Source: Eustoma russellianum
Taxonomy: Eukaryota; Streptophyta; Magnoliopsida; Gentianales; Gentianaceae
DNA: 64,000 nucleotides
Assembly (NCBI GenBank): GCA_036186865.1
Contig: AP025067.1
Coordinates: 22,962,980 to 23,026,979, forward strand
Direction of reading: 5' to 3'
Shown here: one piece after another, positions 44,640-56,996 of the stretch
Layout of the letters: every line of letters begins with the position of its first letter
How positions within the stretch are numbered: position 1 is the first letter of the stretch
Notes under the pieces: generated by a model
Databases searched by the model: none
Seen by the model: the letters and a program-made list of their open reading frames with translations, nothing else
Told to the model about the DNA's origin: nothing
Made by a program: the position numbers and the translations under genes

Positions 44640-45790
44640 CTAGGAAATTTCGAAGCCATTCAGCTTCTTCTCCAGCTTTATCAAGTGCTATAAACTCTGC
44701 TTCCATCGTGGAACGAGCTATGCACGTTTGCTTCGTGGATTTCCACGACACAACACCTCAACCAACCGTGAATAAATATCCACTGGTGGACTTAGAATCT
44801 TTACTAGCAGATATCCAGTTGGCATCAAAATAGCCTTCCAATACTGTTGAATATCTTGAATAGTGTAATCCAAGATTCATTGTATACTTTAAGTATCTCA
44901 TTACTATATTCAGAGCATTCCAATGTTCATCGCTTGGATTACTTGTAAACCTGCTCAATTTGTTTATTGAGCATGCTAAGTCTGTCTTGTACAGTTTGGT
45001 ATGTACATTAGACTTCCGATTACTTGCGAGTATTTTAATTGAGCTAGAGGTTCGTCTCAGTTTTTCCTTAAGTGTATACTTAAGTCGAGTGGAGTTTTTA
45101 CTGGTTTCACATCAACCATATTGAACCGTTTTAGAACAGACTCAATATAGTGAGTTTGTGACAGTACGAGTCTATCGGTTATCCTAGAAATTTTAATTAC
45201 TAGAATAACATTGGCAACTCCCATATCCTTCATATCGAAGTTTCTCATCAACATCTTCTTCGTGTTTAAGATTATGTCCCGAGTACTCCCCATGATTAGC
45301 ATGTCATCTACATAAAGACATACTATCACATAAGCGTTGTGGCGTGCTCTTGATGTACACACACTTGTGACACTCGTTGATTCTGAAGCCGTTTGACATC
45401 ATTGCCTGATCAAACTTTAAATGTCATTGCTTGATCAAATTTCAAGTGCCACTATTTAGGTGCTTCCTTAAGTTCGTACAACGATTTATCGAGTCTACAA
45501 ACTTTCGACTCTTGTCCTGAAACCACAAACTCTTTCAGGTGTTCCATATAGATTTTTTTCATCCAACTCACCATTCAGAAAAGTAATCTTCACATCCATC
45601 TGATGGATTTCCAAGTTATAGACTGCTGTGCAATAGCAACTAGCACCCTTATAGAAGTGATCCTGGTTACTGGTGAGTAGGTGTCAAAAAGTCAAAGCCT
45701 TCCTTTTGTCGATAGCCTTTAGCTACCAACCTAGCTTTATACTTTTCAATAGACCCATCCTCTTTCAATTTCTTCTTGAAATCCACTTGC
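44640..45790 (-). pseudogene. Copia D1 RT and RNase H
   Basis: RT: IVCLYVDDMLIMGS (YVDD kept), NFDMKDMGVA, RLVLSQTHYIESVLKRFNM at 45057-45362. Upstream, 45540-45790 holds degraded VKITFLNGELDE and KGYRQKEG remnants. RNase H: LSRFTSNPSDEHWNALNIVMRYLKYT and FDANWISASKDSKSTSGYLFT at 44758-44958, then frameshifted remains to 44640. Confidence 0.87.
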
Positions 45791-46242
45791 AACCAAGTGG
45801 TTTACTTCCAGGTGGAAGGTCAACCAACTCCCAAGTGTGATTTTGAAGAATCGAGTCTATCTCACTGTTAATTGCCTCTTTCCATAATGGAGCTTCTGGA
45901 GTTGACATTGCCTCGGAAAAAATTCCTTGGCTCATTTTCTACCATATAGGTTAGAAAGTCTGGTCCAAAGAATTTGGTATTCTGGCACGCTTGCTTTGAC
46001 GAAGCTCCTCATCCCCTTGAGGAGTCGCCTCACGCATTTCACTTAAACAATTCTTGTTTCTTCTTGATTTTTGTCTTTCCTCGGAAAGACATCTTCGAAG
46101 AACACTGCATTCCTTGACTCCATGACAACGTTTTCATTGTATGTCAGGAATATCTGATTTGTGCACCAAGAACCGATATGCACTACTGTTAGTCGCATAT
46201 CCTATACATACGCAGTCAACCGTTTTATGGCCCGATTTTAAC

Positions 46243-46949
46243 TTATCTTGATTTAGGTACTGCAACCTTTGCCAGACACCCCCACACTTTCAAGTATTTG
46301 TAACTAGGCTTGTGACCTTTCCAAAGCTCGTATGGGGTTTCATTCATCTTCTTAGATGGAATTCTATTTAAAATGACGTTGGCTGAGAGAATTCCTTCCC
46401 CCCCTAAGTTTTGAGGCAAACTCGAACTTATCAACATAGCATTCATCATCTCTTTTAGAGTACGGTTTTTGCGTTCAGCAATACCATTCGATTGAGGTGA
46501 ATATGGTGCAGTCGTTTGATAAATAATGCCATGTTCTGAACAGAATTCATTAAACGGTGTATCATATTCGCACCTCTATCACTACGAATTGCTTTAATTC
46601 GTTTGCTAAGTTGATTCTCAACTTCATTTTTATAGTCCTTGAAAGCGTCAAGGGTCTCGTCTTTGCTACTTAGCAAATATACATAACAGTATCGTGTGCA
46701 ATTGTCGATAAAAGTTACGAAATACTTTTTACCACCTCTCGTTTGCACAAATTTTAAATCACACACATCGGTATGAATTAAATTCAAAGGTTCAGTGTTC
46801 CTTTCTATTGAAGGAAATGGCGTCTTTGCCATCTTCGCTTCAACACATATTTGGCATTTTTTATTATCAAAATTTAATTTGGGCAACAAGTCAAGATTAA
46901 CCATACGTTGTAATGACTTATAATTAACATGTCCCAAACGAAATGCCAT
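46243..46949 (-). pseudogene. Copia D1 integrase
   Basis: 46455-46949 contains CQICVEAKMAKTPFPS (zinc-binding cysteines), LIHTDVCDLKF and IKAIRSDRGA; after a frameshift the rest of the core is scrambled. 46243-46449 reads MMNAMLISSSLPQNLGGEGILSANVILNRIP and YKYLKVWGCLAKV. The domain is not functional as it stands. Confidence 0.86.
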
Positions 46950-47055
46950 AAATAAGAAGACGCAAGCATGTAAGCAGAAGAGGAAGCATTATTATTAGCC
47001 TCTGCGGGCAAATCTCTTTTGGGTTACAATAGTGATGACATTCAATTTAAACATC

Positions 47056-48359
47056 CTATTCGACAAGTATCCCTTTCCCAAATACATGCCATTTTTTCGA
47101 AAGAATAACTTTATTGGATTCTAACACTAGTCTAAAACCATGCATGACTAGAAGAGATCCAGATACTAAATTCTTCCGAATGTCAGGGACGTGCAGCACA
47201 TTCTGCAGAGTTAGATGCTTCCCTGAGGTGAGCTTCAGAACAACTTTGCCCTCGCCTTTGATCTTTGAAGAGGCCGAGTTCCCCATGTAAAGTTGTTCGT
47301 TGTTCCTGGGCTGGTACTCCGTGAAAATCTCTCTGCTGGAGCAGACATGTCTAGTGGCGCCAGTATCAAGCCACCATTCGCACATGTTCCCCACAGCGTT
47401 GCACTCTGAGACCACTGCATAGAGGTTCACATCATCCATGGCATCGACTATGTTGGCCTTTGCCTTGATCTGCTTCTTCTTGTGCTTTCTCCATTCATTG
47501 CTGACATGCCCCTGAATGCCACAATTGTAGCATTTCCCAGTGAACTTCTTGGCGATCTGCTTGCCTTTCTTGTTCACCCTGAGTTGTCCCTTCTTTTTCT
47601 TGGCCTCTGCAACATGAGCCTTGGCCTGACCAGAGCATGATTGTGACGTTCTCTCAGATCTGCGATTGTCTTCCTCAATACGGAGTCGGATAATCAGATC
47701 TTCCAATGTCATCTCCTTTCTCTTGTGTTTGAGATAGCTTCTGAATTCCCTCCACGAAAGAGGTAGGTTCTCAATCACTGCAGCCACTACGAAAGATTCA
47801 CTGAGCAACATGCCCTCCTCTTCCATCTCGGCAACCAACGTCTGAAGTTCCTCAACTTGAGAAACAACAGTGTGAGAATCAGACATTTTGAAATCCAGGA
47901 ATTTGTTGATAATAAATTTTCTTAGTGCCAGCATCTTCCGCACGATATTTCTTTTCCAAAGCCTGCCACAAAGACTTTGCGGTTTTGTACGTGCAGTACA
48001 AACCATACAAGGAGTTGTCCAAACAACTCAGTATATGGCTCAAATAAACATAATTGTTGAAGTTACATGCTTCAACAGAATGTTTGTTCTACATATTCTA
48101 GGTTTGGTCCTCTAGCGGATCTACCACAGGTGGGTCCTCGGTCAGAAAGGTAGTCAACCCCATGACAGTTGAGAAGAACAGCATCTTCTGCTTGCCAATG
48201 CTTGAAGAAGCCCCCACTGAACTTCTCAGGTTTCTCCACTTGGGGCCACTGCAGGACCCTGTGCAGGAGGAGCATGTCTCGGCACCCCAACATTTGGTGC
48301 CATTGGGGCAGAACTGTGTACGTTGCTCCTTGAACCGAGCTAGAGCTTGCATTTTCCAT
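47056..48359 (-). pseudogene. Copia D1 gag and protease
   Basis: The gag start MENASSSSVQGATY at 48359 is followed by PEKFSGGFFKHWQ, with frameshifts and stops to 48006. From 48006 a 316-codon frame carries RKFIINKFLDFKM, VVAAVIENLPLSWREF, YLKHKRKEMTLEDLIIRLRIEEDN, a zinc knuckle CYNCGIQGHVSNEW (last cysteine replaced by tryptophan, codon TGG) and the protease CEWWLDTGATRHVCS with its catalytic aspartate intact. No canonical primer site is visible between gag and the LTR end at 48427. Confidence 0.88.
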
Positions 48360-48426
48360 TAGGTTTCTGTAAGATCAAAAACAAACAGGAATCATTACAG
48401 AATCAAAATGAATACGTCTTAAGAAT

Positions 48427-49574
48427 TGTTGGGAATAATTCACGTCATATTGACTTCTGTACAACTTGCTCTTGGAATAAAGCAGTGGCCGACCTTGCCG
48501 AGCTCAGGGTAGGCTGGATAGATCCGCTAAGTCAAGACAGTTCAGATACCGCAAATGAGTTTGCGTTCTGAACAGTCAGCTGACCTGCCAACCTGAACTG
48601 AACAACACTCCAGAACAGTGGTTATGTGCTATCAGCCCTCCAGCCGAGCTGAACTAAATTCAGACTGATCAGACATATCAGATCAGGTCCAGTCAGCGCA
48701 ATTGTATTTGCATTCTAGACTGATCACCGATCCGCCGACCTCGGCACTTAGCACAGGCTACGAAAGTTGGGCTTTCAGCCGCTTCAGCCGAGCAAGAGCT
48801 CAGCACGGCAGAGCTGCTGAACAACAAATGTCCTCAGCCAAACAGCAGAGCTGCAGAACAACGAATGTCCTCATCCAAACAGCAGAGCTCAGCACGAAGC
48901 AGAGCTCAGCAAGACAATGCTTCAGAACAACGAATGTTCTAAGCACAATAGCAGAGCTTAGCACAAAGTAGAGCTCAGCTTGGTAATAACCACAACAACT
49001 CAGCTGAGCAGAGATCCAAGGTGAGTCCAAGACTCTATCCTTAAGACGTATTGTTCGGTATACTGTGCCCAACCGGATGGAACAATCGTCTCCCAGGATA
49101 CAATGGAAGTCAGTTCAGACGAGCGGCACTGCAGCGTATGAACTCTATGTACCTGTAAGATGCCCTGAACTTCTCAGACTTGATGCAAAATGTAGAAAGG
49201 GAAAGAGGAGAATAGCACGTGTATGCAGAGGAGGAGAGGAGAATATTGGATTCTGAGTGAGTGTGACCAGAGAGGTCAGTTTTAGCTACTATTTATAGGG
49301 AAAATTTTTGATTAGGATGGTTAATTGACAGTTTAACCACAGCCGTCAGATCAGATTGCCACCGTTAGATCAGATAACAGATAGCCGCTTTTCAAATTTG
49401 AATAACCGATTTTCAAAATTAAATTACGGTTACATAACTGATTTCCCAAATTCGAATTACGGTCAAGTAACCGATTCTCAAATTTGAATTACGGTTAAGA
49501 AACCGACTTTCAAATTATTTTATCCCCTACTTGGAGCATTAAATTCTCATTCACCCACTTCAATTTCTCTAACA
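48427..49574 (-). repeat. Copia D LTR, shared upstream copy
   Basis: 1148 bp, closely similar to 42717-43804. The 60-bp excess comes mainly from an extra unit in the CAGAGCT-rich repeat (about 48780-48990). Confidence 0.93.
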
Positions 49575-50309
49575 ATCCCCCACATAAATGGGAATTAATG
49601 CAAGCGTTTATGCAGACTCTACGAGAAGTCAGACAAAAATTGTTGCATCAGAAGAGGTAGCTTTTAGCTTGAACCTTTCTTAGTGATATACTATCGGATC
49701 CACTTGGCTAATTAGTGAACTTAATGTCTTGAACTAACCGGCCTTTAGTGTGAACCCAGACAATAGTACTCACACAATATTTCCTTTAACACCTTTTTTT
49801 GGTTCTCATAATTGTGTTCGTTTTGGCCATGAACCGCCTGGTTTCAGAAAGTGTGTTAGAGAACTTTGGCCTTACAAAATTCTCATAGAAGCGGCCACAC
49901 TACACACTTGCATAGGTGTTTCCTATCAAGAGTATTCTGTCATACCCCACTTAACATATCAAGATATAGGAACCATTAAAAGCCTCAGCTTAGCCTCATT
50001 TCTCTGCAGACAGTACTTTTATTTAACAGAATAGGTAAGTACTCACTGAACTCCATAACTTAGTTGTCCCATTGAACCAATAATCTGGGATCTCCAGTCA
50101 ACCAGGTTAGCTTACGTTACAAAGATTCATGCATTATAGGTTTTAGTCCCTTTTCGTTTGTCAAATTTGACATCCGATCTCTTGGCAAGGCCTTTTGTAG
50201 CGGATCCGCTAGATTCTCCTTTGATTTTACATAATCAATGGAAATCACGCCATTAGAGATCAATTGCTTAATGGTGTTATGTCTCCGACGCATGTGCCGA
50301 GACTTACCA

Positions 50310-51530
50310 TTATAGATGCTGTTTTAAGCTCGTCCTATAGCGACTGACTATCACAGTGCATGCTGATAGGAGCAATTGGCTTAGGCCAGCAGGGCACATC
50401 TTCCAGGAAATTTTGAAGCCATTCAGCTTCTTCCCAGCTTTATCAAGTGCTATAAACTCCGCTTCCATCGTGGAACGAGCTATGCACGTTTGCTTCGTGG
50501 ATTTCCACGACACAGCACCTTCATCAACCGTGAATAAATATCCACTGGTGGACTTAGAATCTTTACTATCAGATATCCAGTTGGCATCACAATAGTCTTC
50601 CAATACTGCTGGATATCTTGAGTAGTATAATCCAAGATTCATTGTATACTTTAAGTATCTCATTACTCTATTCAGAGCATTCCAATGTTCATCGCTTAGA
50701 TTACTTGTAAACCTGCTCAATTTGTTTGTTGAGCATGCTAAGTCTGGCCTTGTACAGTTTGTTATGTACATTAGACTTCCGATTACTTGCTAGTATTTTA
50801 ATTGAGCAAGAGGTTCGCCTCTGGTTTTTCCTTAAGTGTATACTTAAGTCGAGTGGAGTCTTTACTGGTTTCACATCAACCATATTGAACCGTTTTAGAA
50901 CAGACTCAGTATAGTGAGTTTGTGACAGTACGAGTCCATCGGTTATCCTAGAAATTTTAATTACTAGAATAACATTGGCAACTCCCATATCCTTCATATC
51001 GAAGTTTCTCGTCAACATCTTCTTTATGTTTAAGATTATGTCCCGAGTACTCCCCATGATTAGCATGTCATCTACATAAAGACATACTATCACATAGGCG
51101 TGTGGTGTGCTCTTGATGTACACACACTTGTCACACTCGTTGATCCTGAAAGCCGTTTGACATCATTACCTGATCAAACTTTAAATGCCATTGCTGATCA
51201 ATTTCAAGTGCCACTGTTTAGGTGCTTGCCTAAGTCCGTACAACGATTCTTTAACGAGTCTACAAACTTTTTGTCTCTTGTCCTGGAACCACAAACCCTT
51301 CAGGTGTTCATATAGATTTCTTCATCCAACTCACCATTCAGAAAAGCAGTCTTCACATCCATTTGATGGATTTCCAATTTATAGACTGCAGCAATAGCAA
51401 CTAGCACCCTTATAGAAGTGATCTTAGTTACTGGTGAGTAGGTGCCAAAAAATTCAAAGCCTTCCTTTTGTCGATAGCCTTTAGCTACCAACATAGCCTT
51501 TATACTTTTCAATAGACCCATCCTCTTACA
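50310..51530 (-). pseudogene. Copia D2 RT and RNase H
   Basis: 51300-51521 has AKGYRQKEGFEFFGTYSPVTKI and MDVKTAFLNGELDEEIYM. 50701-51123 has IVCLYVDDMLIMGS and the FDMKDMGVA block. 50310-50771 has TRPDLACSTNKLSRFT, CDANWISDSKDSKSTSGYLFT and RSTMEAEFIALDKAGK. It is less damaged than D1 in this part but broken by frameshifts. Confidence 0.87.
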
Positions 51531-51554
51531 GTTTTTTCTTGAAAATCCAATGTA

Positions 51555-51559
51555 CGGAC
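51555..51559 (+). repeat. Target-site duplication of the solo LTR, left copy
   Basis: CGGAC (ACGGAC with one more base) recurs at 53015-53019. Confidence 0.8.
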
Positions 51560-53014
51560 TGTTAGGAAATCGAACGAGATCACTGCAAAAACGCGCAGCG
51601 GGAAAACAAAAATGATCTCCGATTTCCTACCAAGGATCCATGTTGTTCGTTTAATTCGACAAAAAAACAAAAAGTACCTCCGTAGATTCGAAATCTGCAG
51701 ATGGAAGAGGTGCGAAAATACGATCACCCTCTGTCGGTATCCACACGAACGCTTCCGCCCGGAGTGCTAGCTCTTCAAACGGCGCGGCTGAAGAACTCGG
51801 TTTTTCACAAAAACGGCTCTAGGGTTTCTTTAATGACTCTGTGTATTTTTCGCGTGTCTTGTGTATACGAGATACACAAGTATATATGCACATACGTAGA
51901 CATCAGAATCCGAGTCCTAATCGGATTAGTGGATGTCAATCAAAATCCATATCAGATACGGATTCTATCAGGATATTCAAAAATCCCATATCAGATATGG
52001 ATTCTCTCGTTATTATCCGTAATTACACATGTATATATAATCACCAAAACCCGAAAATAATAATAATAATAATAATAATTAATATCCAATATTAATATTA
52101 TTAATATTAAAAACGATAATAATCATACTAATAATTAATATCCAATATTAATATTATTAATATTATTAATCTCAGCCTTACGCATTCTTGTGTGTGACCC
52201 AATAGGCCCATATTAATTGGCAGTTGATTAAATCTCTATTAAACCAACAAGTCGTAATTGGCCTCTAGCAAGGCATTACAACTACCCAATTAATACGAGT
52301 AAAGTCCAACTAGCCTAATAATAGTACATGCATTAATCCCTTTGTCACACGATATCTAGTTTGAACATAAGTCATGGTCAGCGTCATACTTATATAGTTC
52401 AAACATATGATTACTCGATCTCTAAGTAGACTGATATAAACAAATGATATTGATCACACTATCAATTCATTTGAGCACAGCCATGCATTTCACAGTCTCA
52501 CTAATCGAGGGGCCCCAAAGATATCTCTCTCAAAAGAGAGGGACAAATTCTATCTTGATTGTTCAATATCCCTCTACATAATTTTCTATCACATTCAATC
52601 ATGACCTTTATTATTATCCAGTTACGGATAACGTTTGATCATGTCAAAATATAATAGTCCTTATGTTGGAAAACTATGACAATCTCAAGTCAAAGGATTT
52701 AAACATGACTATCATGAGATTTACTTATGACGCTAATCCATGTAGCAATCTCATGATGGGTCTATCCAATACACTGTTCTCTAACAAGTATCTATGAGAT
52801 TGATTCGTATCACCATACACATAATCATATCATGATTATCAAATCAATACTCATACTGATTATAAATTATTTTATCTCCATAACAATAATGAATCAGGGA
52901 CATATATCAAAATTGTGTAACATACTAACCAACAATAATGATAATAAAACCTCTTTATATAATAAATGCATAACATAAATATCCAAATCATGGCCTAGGG
53001 CACATACACTGACA
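51560..53014 (-). mobile_element. Solo LTR of another retrotransposon
   Basis: 1455 bp, reading TGTCAGTGTATGTGCCCTAGG...GGAAATCGGAG...CCTAACA on minus, flanked by CGGAC. No interior is attached. It contains AAT-rich microsatellites (52051-52172) with a duplicated phrase AATATCCAATATTAATATTA. Unequal recombination between two LTRs is the usual origin. Confidence 0.85.
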
Positions 53015-53019
53015 CGGAC
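53015..53019 (+). repeat. Target-site duplication of the solo LTR, right copy
   Basis: CGGAC, matching 51555-51559. Just after it, CACAGTGTCATTAAATTT occurs twice (about 53021 and 53054). Confidence 0.8.
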
Positions 53020-53063
53020 TCACAGTGTCATTAAATTTTAAACCAAACCAGGTCACAGTGTCA

Positions 53064-53450
53064 TTAAATTTGAGGTACCCACTGTCGGGAAGCTTGTTTA
53101 AGTCCGTATATTGACTTCTTTAGTTTACACACCACATGTTCCTTTCCTTCATTTGAAAAACCTTCCGATTGATCCATATGAATTTCTTCATCTAAATTCC
53201 CATTAAAAAAGGCAGTCTTGATATCCATTTGATGTAACTCTAACTCATAATGAGCTACCAAGGCCATAATAAATCTAAGTGAATTTTTTTGCGCATCGGT
53301 AAAAAATGTCTTTTATAATCAATGCATTCCTTGAGTAAAAAATTGGCAACAAGTCTACCTTTATATCTCTCGATATTAAGATTAGAGTCTCGTTTTGTTA
53401 CATAGACCCATTTGCAACCAACTCTCTTACAACCTTTAGGTAATTCGACA
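53064..53450 (-). pseudogene. Copia F reverse transcriptase fragment
   Basis: 53064-53267 reads HYELELHQMDIKTAFFNGNL, EEIHMDQSEGF and CKLKKSIYGLKQASRQW. Upstream, 53280-53450 holds degraded YKGRLVAN and GCKWVYVTK-like text. The YxDD half of the domain is missing. Confidence 0.83.
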
Positions 53451-54090
53451 AGATCTCAGAGTTGTTTTTGATCCATATTAACTCATCTTTCTTGGCATCA
53501 ATCCATTCACTAGAATGATCACATTAATGGCCTGCTTAAAGGAAACTGGATTATCATTAATGATCATGTCAGTTTCTAATTCCTGTAGATAAGCCATATA
53601 CTCATCAGGAATTACATATCTTCTTTCCCTTTGAAATCTCCTTAATTTTGGATCTTCTATTATAGGATCATTGTTGACACTTTCATTATGAACTACTCGA
53701 TCATCAACATATTGTTTTTGACTGTTATCTTTTTCTATAATAGTTTTAGAAATAACTTCTTAATGTTGATGTTACATAGTTCATCAGTCTCACTAGTTCC
53801 TCATTTTTCACTGATCTAGCATTTCTAATTTCAATAATTCTCATACTATGGTTAAGACAATAAAACCTATATCTTTGGACTTCTCTGTTATATCCAATGA
53901 AAAAATCACTAATCGTTCGAAGTCCAATTTCATTACATATGGATCATAATCCTTATTTCTGCTGGGCAACCCCATGCATGTATATGCTTTAAACTTGGTT
54001 TCCTTCTAGTCGACAACTCATAAGGAGTTTAGGAACTGCTTTACTAGGAACCCCGTTCAATAAATGCATGGCAGTTTTTTAAGGCTACAT

Positions 54091-54640
54091 TCATAAGGAT
54101 AAAGACAAATTAGAATGACTTAACATACTCATAACCATTTCCAAGAGGGTACGATTACGCTTTTCTGCCACACCATTTTGTTCTGGTATCCGTGGCATTG
54201 TATACTGAGCACAAATATCACGCTTTTCAAGGAAACTTAGCAAATGGACTAGGATTTTGTCCCGATTAATTATACTTTTCATAGTATTCACACCTCTATC
54301 AGATATGATAATTACCTTTCTATCTAATTGTCTCTCAACCTCATTAATGTAGATTTCAAATGCATCTACACATTGATACTTTCATGTAATAGATAGATAT
54401 ATAGCCACAACATGAAAAATATCAACCAAAGTTGATAAAATACTTTTTTTCCTAAAGGAAGCAACATCAAACGACTGCATACGTCGGTTGTGTATTATTT
54501 CAAGAAGCTATGTGCTTCTTGTGGCGTCTTTCTTTGAAGTGTGCCTTGTTCGCTTTTTTAATACAATCAATGCATACTCCAAGATCAATAAAATCCAAGT
54601 GAGGAAGAATACCTTCCTTTACAAATTTTCCATCATTTCC
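54091..54640 (-). pseudogene. Copia F integrase remnants
   Basis: 54091-54291 has QYTMPRIPEQNGVAEKRNRTLLEM and MLSHSNLSLSL, the segment with the final catalytic glutamate. Degraded core sequence extends to about 54640. Confidence 0.78.
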
Positions 54641-55281
54641 TTGGATATATGACCTAAACGTTTATGCCACAAGCAAGCAAAATTCTCTTCTATCAAACTA
54701 CATTTCATACCAACTTTATTATGTGCTGTCATTAAGGTCTCAGCAGAAGAAACTTTAAGATTAATTTTTGTGAGATCCTTACATAGGATTCTAGAACTAA
54801 TAATGTTGTTTTATCTAAAACATCCAAAACCAAACTCAATATTAAATCTCATTTTATCTAGCTTCCGTAATGAAACTAGATTACGGGAGAAACTCGGTAC
54901 ACATAGAGTTTGATACAAATATAGACAATGTACAGTCTCTAATATCAGACGATAAGTCCTATTTCCTTCCACTGGAGCTTTGTCTTATTTATCATGTATA
55001 CAAACTCATTTTCTTATGGTTTGGATCGAAAGGAATCCCTGCATTTCTGGAAATTATGAGCAGTAGAACCTGAGTCAATCCACCATTTATTAGTAGGAAC
55101 TTCAGTAAAGTTTTGACTCAAAAAATTACAAAGGCAATTGGATTTCCTTTCTTTTCAAAACACGCTTACATTTCAGGGCAGTCATTCTTGTAATGTTCAG
55201 GTTTATGACAGAAATGACAAATGCTTTCCTTACGTCCCTCCTTGTGGATTTGAGAAGACTCTTGCTCTTTCTAGCTTCTTA

Positions 55282-55640
55282 CTACTTTGTGATATGAATA
55301 AAATGAGTCCTTTGATTCTTTAATCTTGTCTCTTCTTGAATGAGCATATTGGTCAATTCATTAATACTCCACTTGTCCTTATTAGTGTTGTAATTCATTT
55401 GGAATAGACCATGTTCTTCAGAAGGCAAGGAATTAAAGATGAATTGCACCAAGAAGTACTCATCCACGTTCATCCCCAAATTCTTTAACCAAATTTCTCA
55501 TTTTTAAAATGTGTTCTTACATAGTACATGAGCCATCATACTTCATAGTAGTCAAACTACTCATTAATGTACCAGCAAATGAGCACTTTAAGAACATTCT
55601 TCTACATTTGCCATAAATTCCTTAGCACATCAAAGTATAT
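55282..55640 (-). pseudogene. Copia F gag fragment
   Basis: 55282-55479 has EYFLVQFIFNSLPSEEHGLF, YNTNKDKWSINELTNMLIQEE, the UBN2 core. The sequence upstream to 55640 is more degraded. The zinc knuckle and protease region (54850-55280) is only faintly recognisable. Confidence 0.75.
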
Positions 55641-55650
55641 CCGTGCTTCA

Positions 55651-56329
55651 TAGATCAAAATATGATATTCTTAAACGTAGATTTTTGCGTGTTTATATTT
55701 GTAGCGTGTCAAATTATGTCTCTACTTCTGTTGTTTACTTTTTATGTCCGTGCTTCACAGATTTCAATCAACTGCAAGTTGTTGACTAAGCCAAATTTTC
55801 ATTTATTTCGTATTTACTTAAAAATATAAATTCATCTTTATTTTTTAATATAATACAAATTATCCAATATTAAAATGTCGAGTTAGACTTATATTTTAAG
55901 ATCGACATATTAAAACAGAGTTGAACTCATATTTTTTAAGATGGATGTAGTAAAACAAATAATTGCATAGCTTGCAAAGTATCATGTGATGGGATGCAAC
56001 ATTCCAAATGACTATATTATTCATTTGATAATAACGGTGAGAATCAATTAATGATCAAACCATTTAAAAAGAAACAAGAATCATCTTAAATTCATAAGAG
56101 TTCCCAAAAAATAAAGAACCTTAAATTCCTGAACTGCCAAGAAACAATAACTCGACTTCAAGAAAAGAAACAATAACTCTATCTCCCTAACATAACTTTT
56201 TTTTTTCATTTGCACCACTTTTATAGTAAATTCCACCCCGAAGTACGACACAAAACTGGTCTAAAATTACATTTCAAGACTGAAGTTTGGTACAAAATTA
56301 GTAAAGGTAAGAAGAAAACCTATGACGCA
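55651..56329. other. No gene recognised
   Basis: AT-rich. The phrase ATCCGTGCTTCA(C/T)AGAT occurs twice, near 55640 and 55747. No coding or LTR signal. Confidence 0.5.
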
Positions 56330-56520
56330 AACATCAACCACAATCATAACAAGTATATCCAACATATCAAAAGCTATCGCCAGGGTCTAGGGAATATGAG
56401 AGACATACAAACAATACCTTCATTTCAACAGATAGAGAGTTTGTTTCTAATGAGACCACCGGTCTATACGTACCTATATAGATGACACAATAATAAGAAT
56501 ATATTGTACTAGTGTACGTA
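56330..56520 (-). mobile_element. RTE-like 3' end fragment
   Basis: It matches, with much divergence, the RTE 3' untranslated region at about 34020-34200. Shared features include AAAGCTATCG, GGGTCTAGGG/GGGTCTGGAG, GATAGAGAGT, GAGACC and ACTAGTG-like blocks in the same order. No RT is attached, so it is a severely truncated RTE copy or a SINE using the RTE tail. Confidence 0.65.
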
Positions 56521-56996
56521 TGGCACAAATTGCCTAAAATGTATTTCAAGGGTCACAACCATCCTTACCCATGAAAACATTTACAAAACAACGCTTCGTG
56601 ATTTTTGAAAAATAAGGGACATTGCAACAAAAAAAATAATGAGTTAGAACTAATCCTGTTTACCTAAAACAATTCTACCAATATCATCAAAGAAGCAACA
56701 TAATAACCATGATATCATTTGGCTCGAAAACGATATAATTTTTTAACGAACCGAACAGTTTTCAAAATATTTGGCTTATTTTTGTAAACAAATCCAATTA
56801 TGTGTTTAAATTTGGCTTGTTTAATTAAAATTAATGATCAAATTCGAACTAAATATGAACCAAGCTCGAATATTTCACAAACAGTTTGGTTCGTAGGATA
56901 TCTATATGTACATACTTGGAATCAAAAGGATGCAAATCCTAAATATAAAACCAAGCTACCTCGTGTCTAGCTCTACATCTTCAAAAGATCTGCAAG
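56521..56996. other. Region downstream of LPP, likely including its 3' untranslated region
   Basis: AT-rich with no coding signal. The part next to the stop codon contains the second half of a 41-bp duplication. The polyadenylation site is not clear. Confidence 0.4.

Larger units (their letters stand above)
42717..49574 (-). mobile_element. Copia element D1 with both LTRs
   Basis: The 3' LTR is 42717-43804 and the 5' LTR 48427-49574. The interior on minus holds gag, protease, integrase, RT and RNase H in Copia order. A second partial interior (49575-51559) follows the upstream LTR in the same orientation, so the two copies share an LTR. Confidence 0.92.
49575..51559 (-). mobile_element. Copia D2, partial interior in tandem with D1
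   Basis: The sequence after the shared LTR repeats the D1 interior at high similarity (polypurine tract, spacer, RNase H, RT) and breaks off in the RT N terminus at the solo LTR. Confidence 0.88.
53020..55650 (-). mobile_element. Copia element F, degraded and without LTRs
   Basis: Gag, integrase and RT pieces lie in Copia order on minus. RNase H and both LTRs are absent. The RT side ends close to the solo LTR. Confidence 0.83.
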
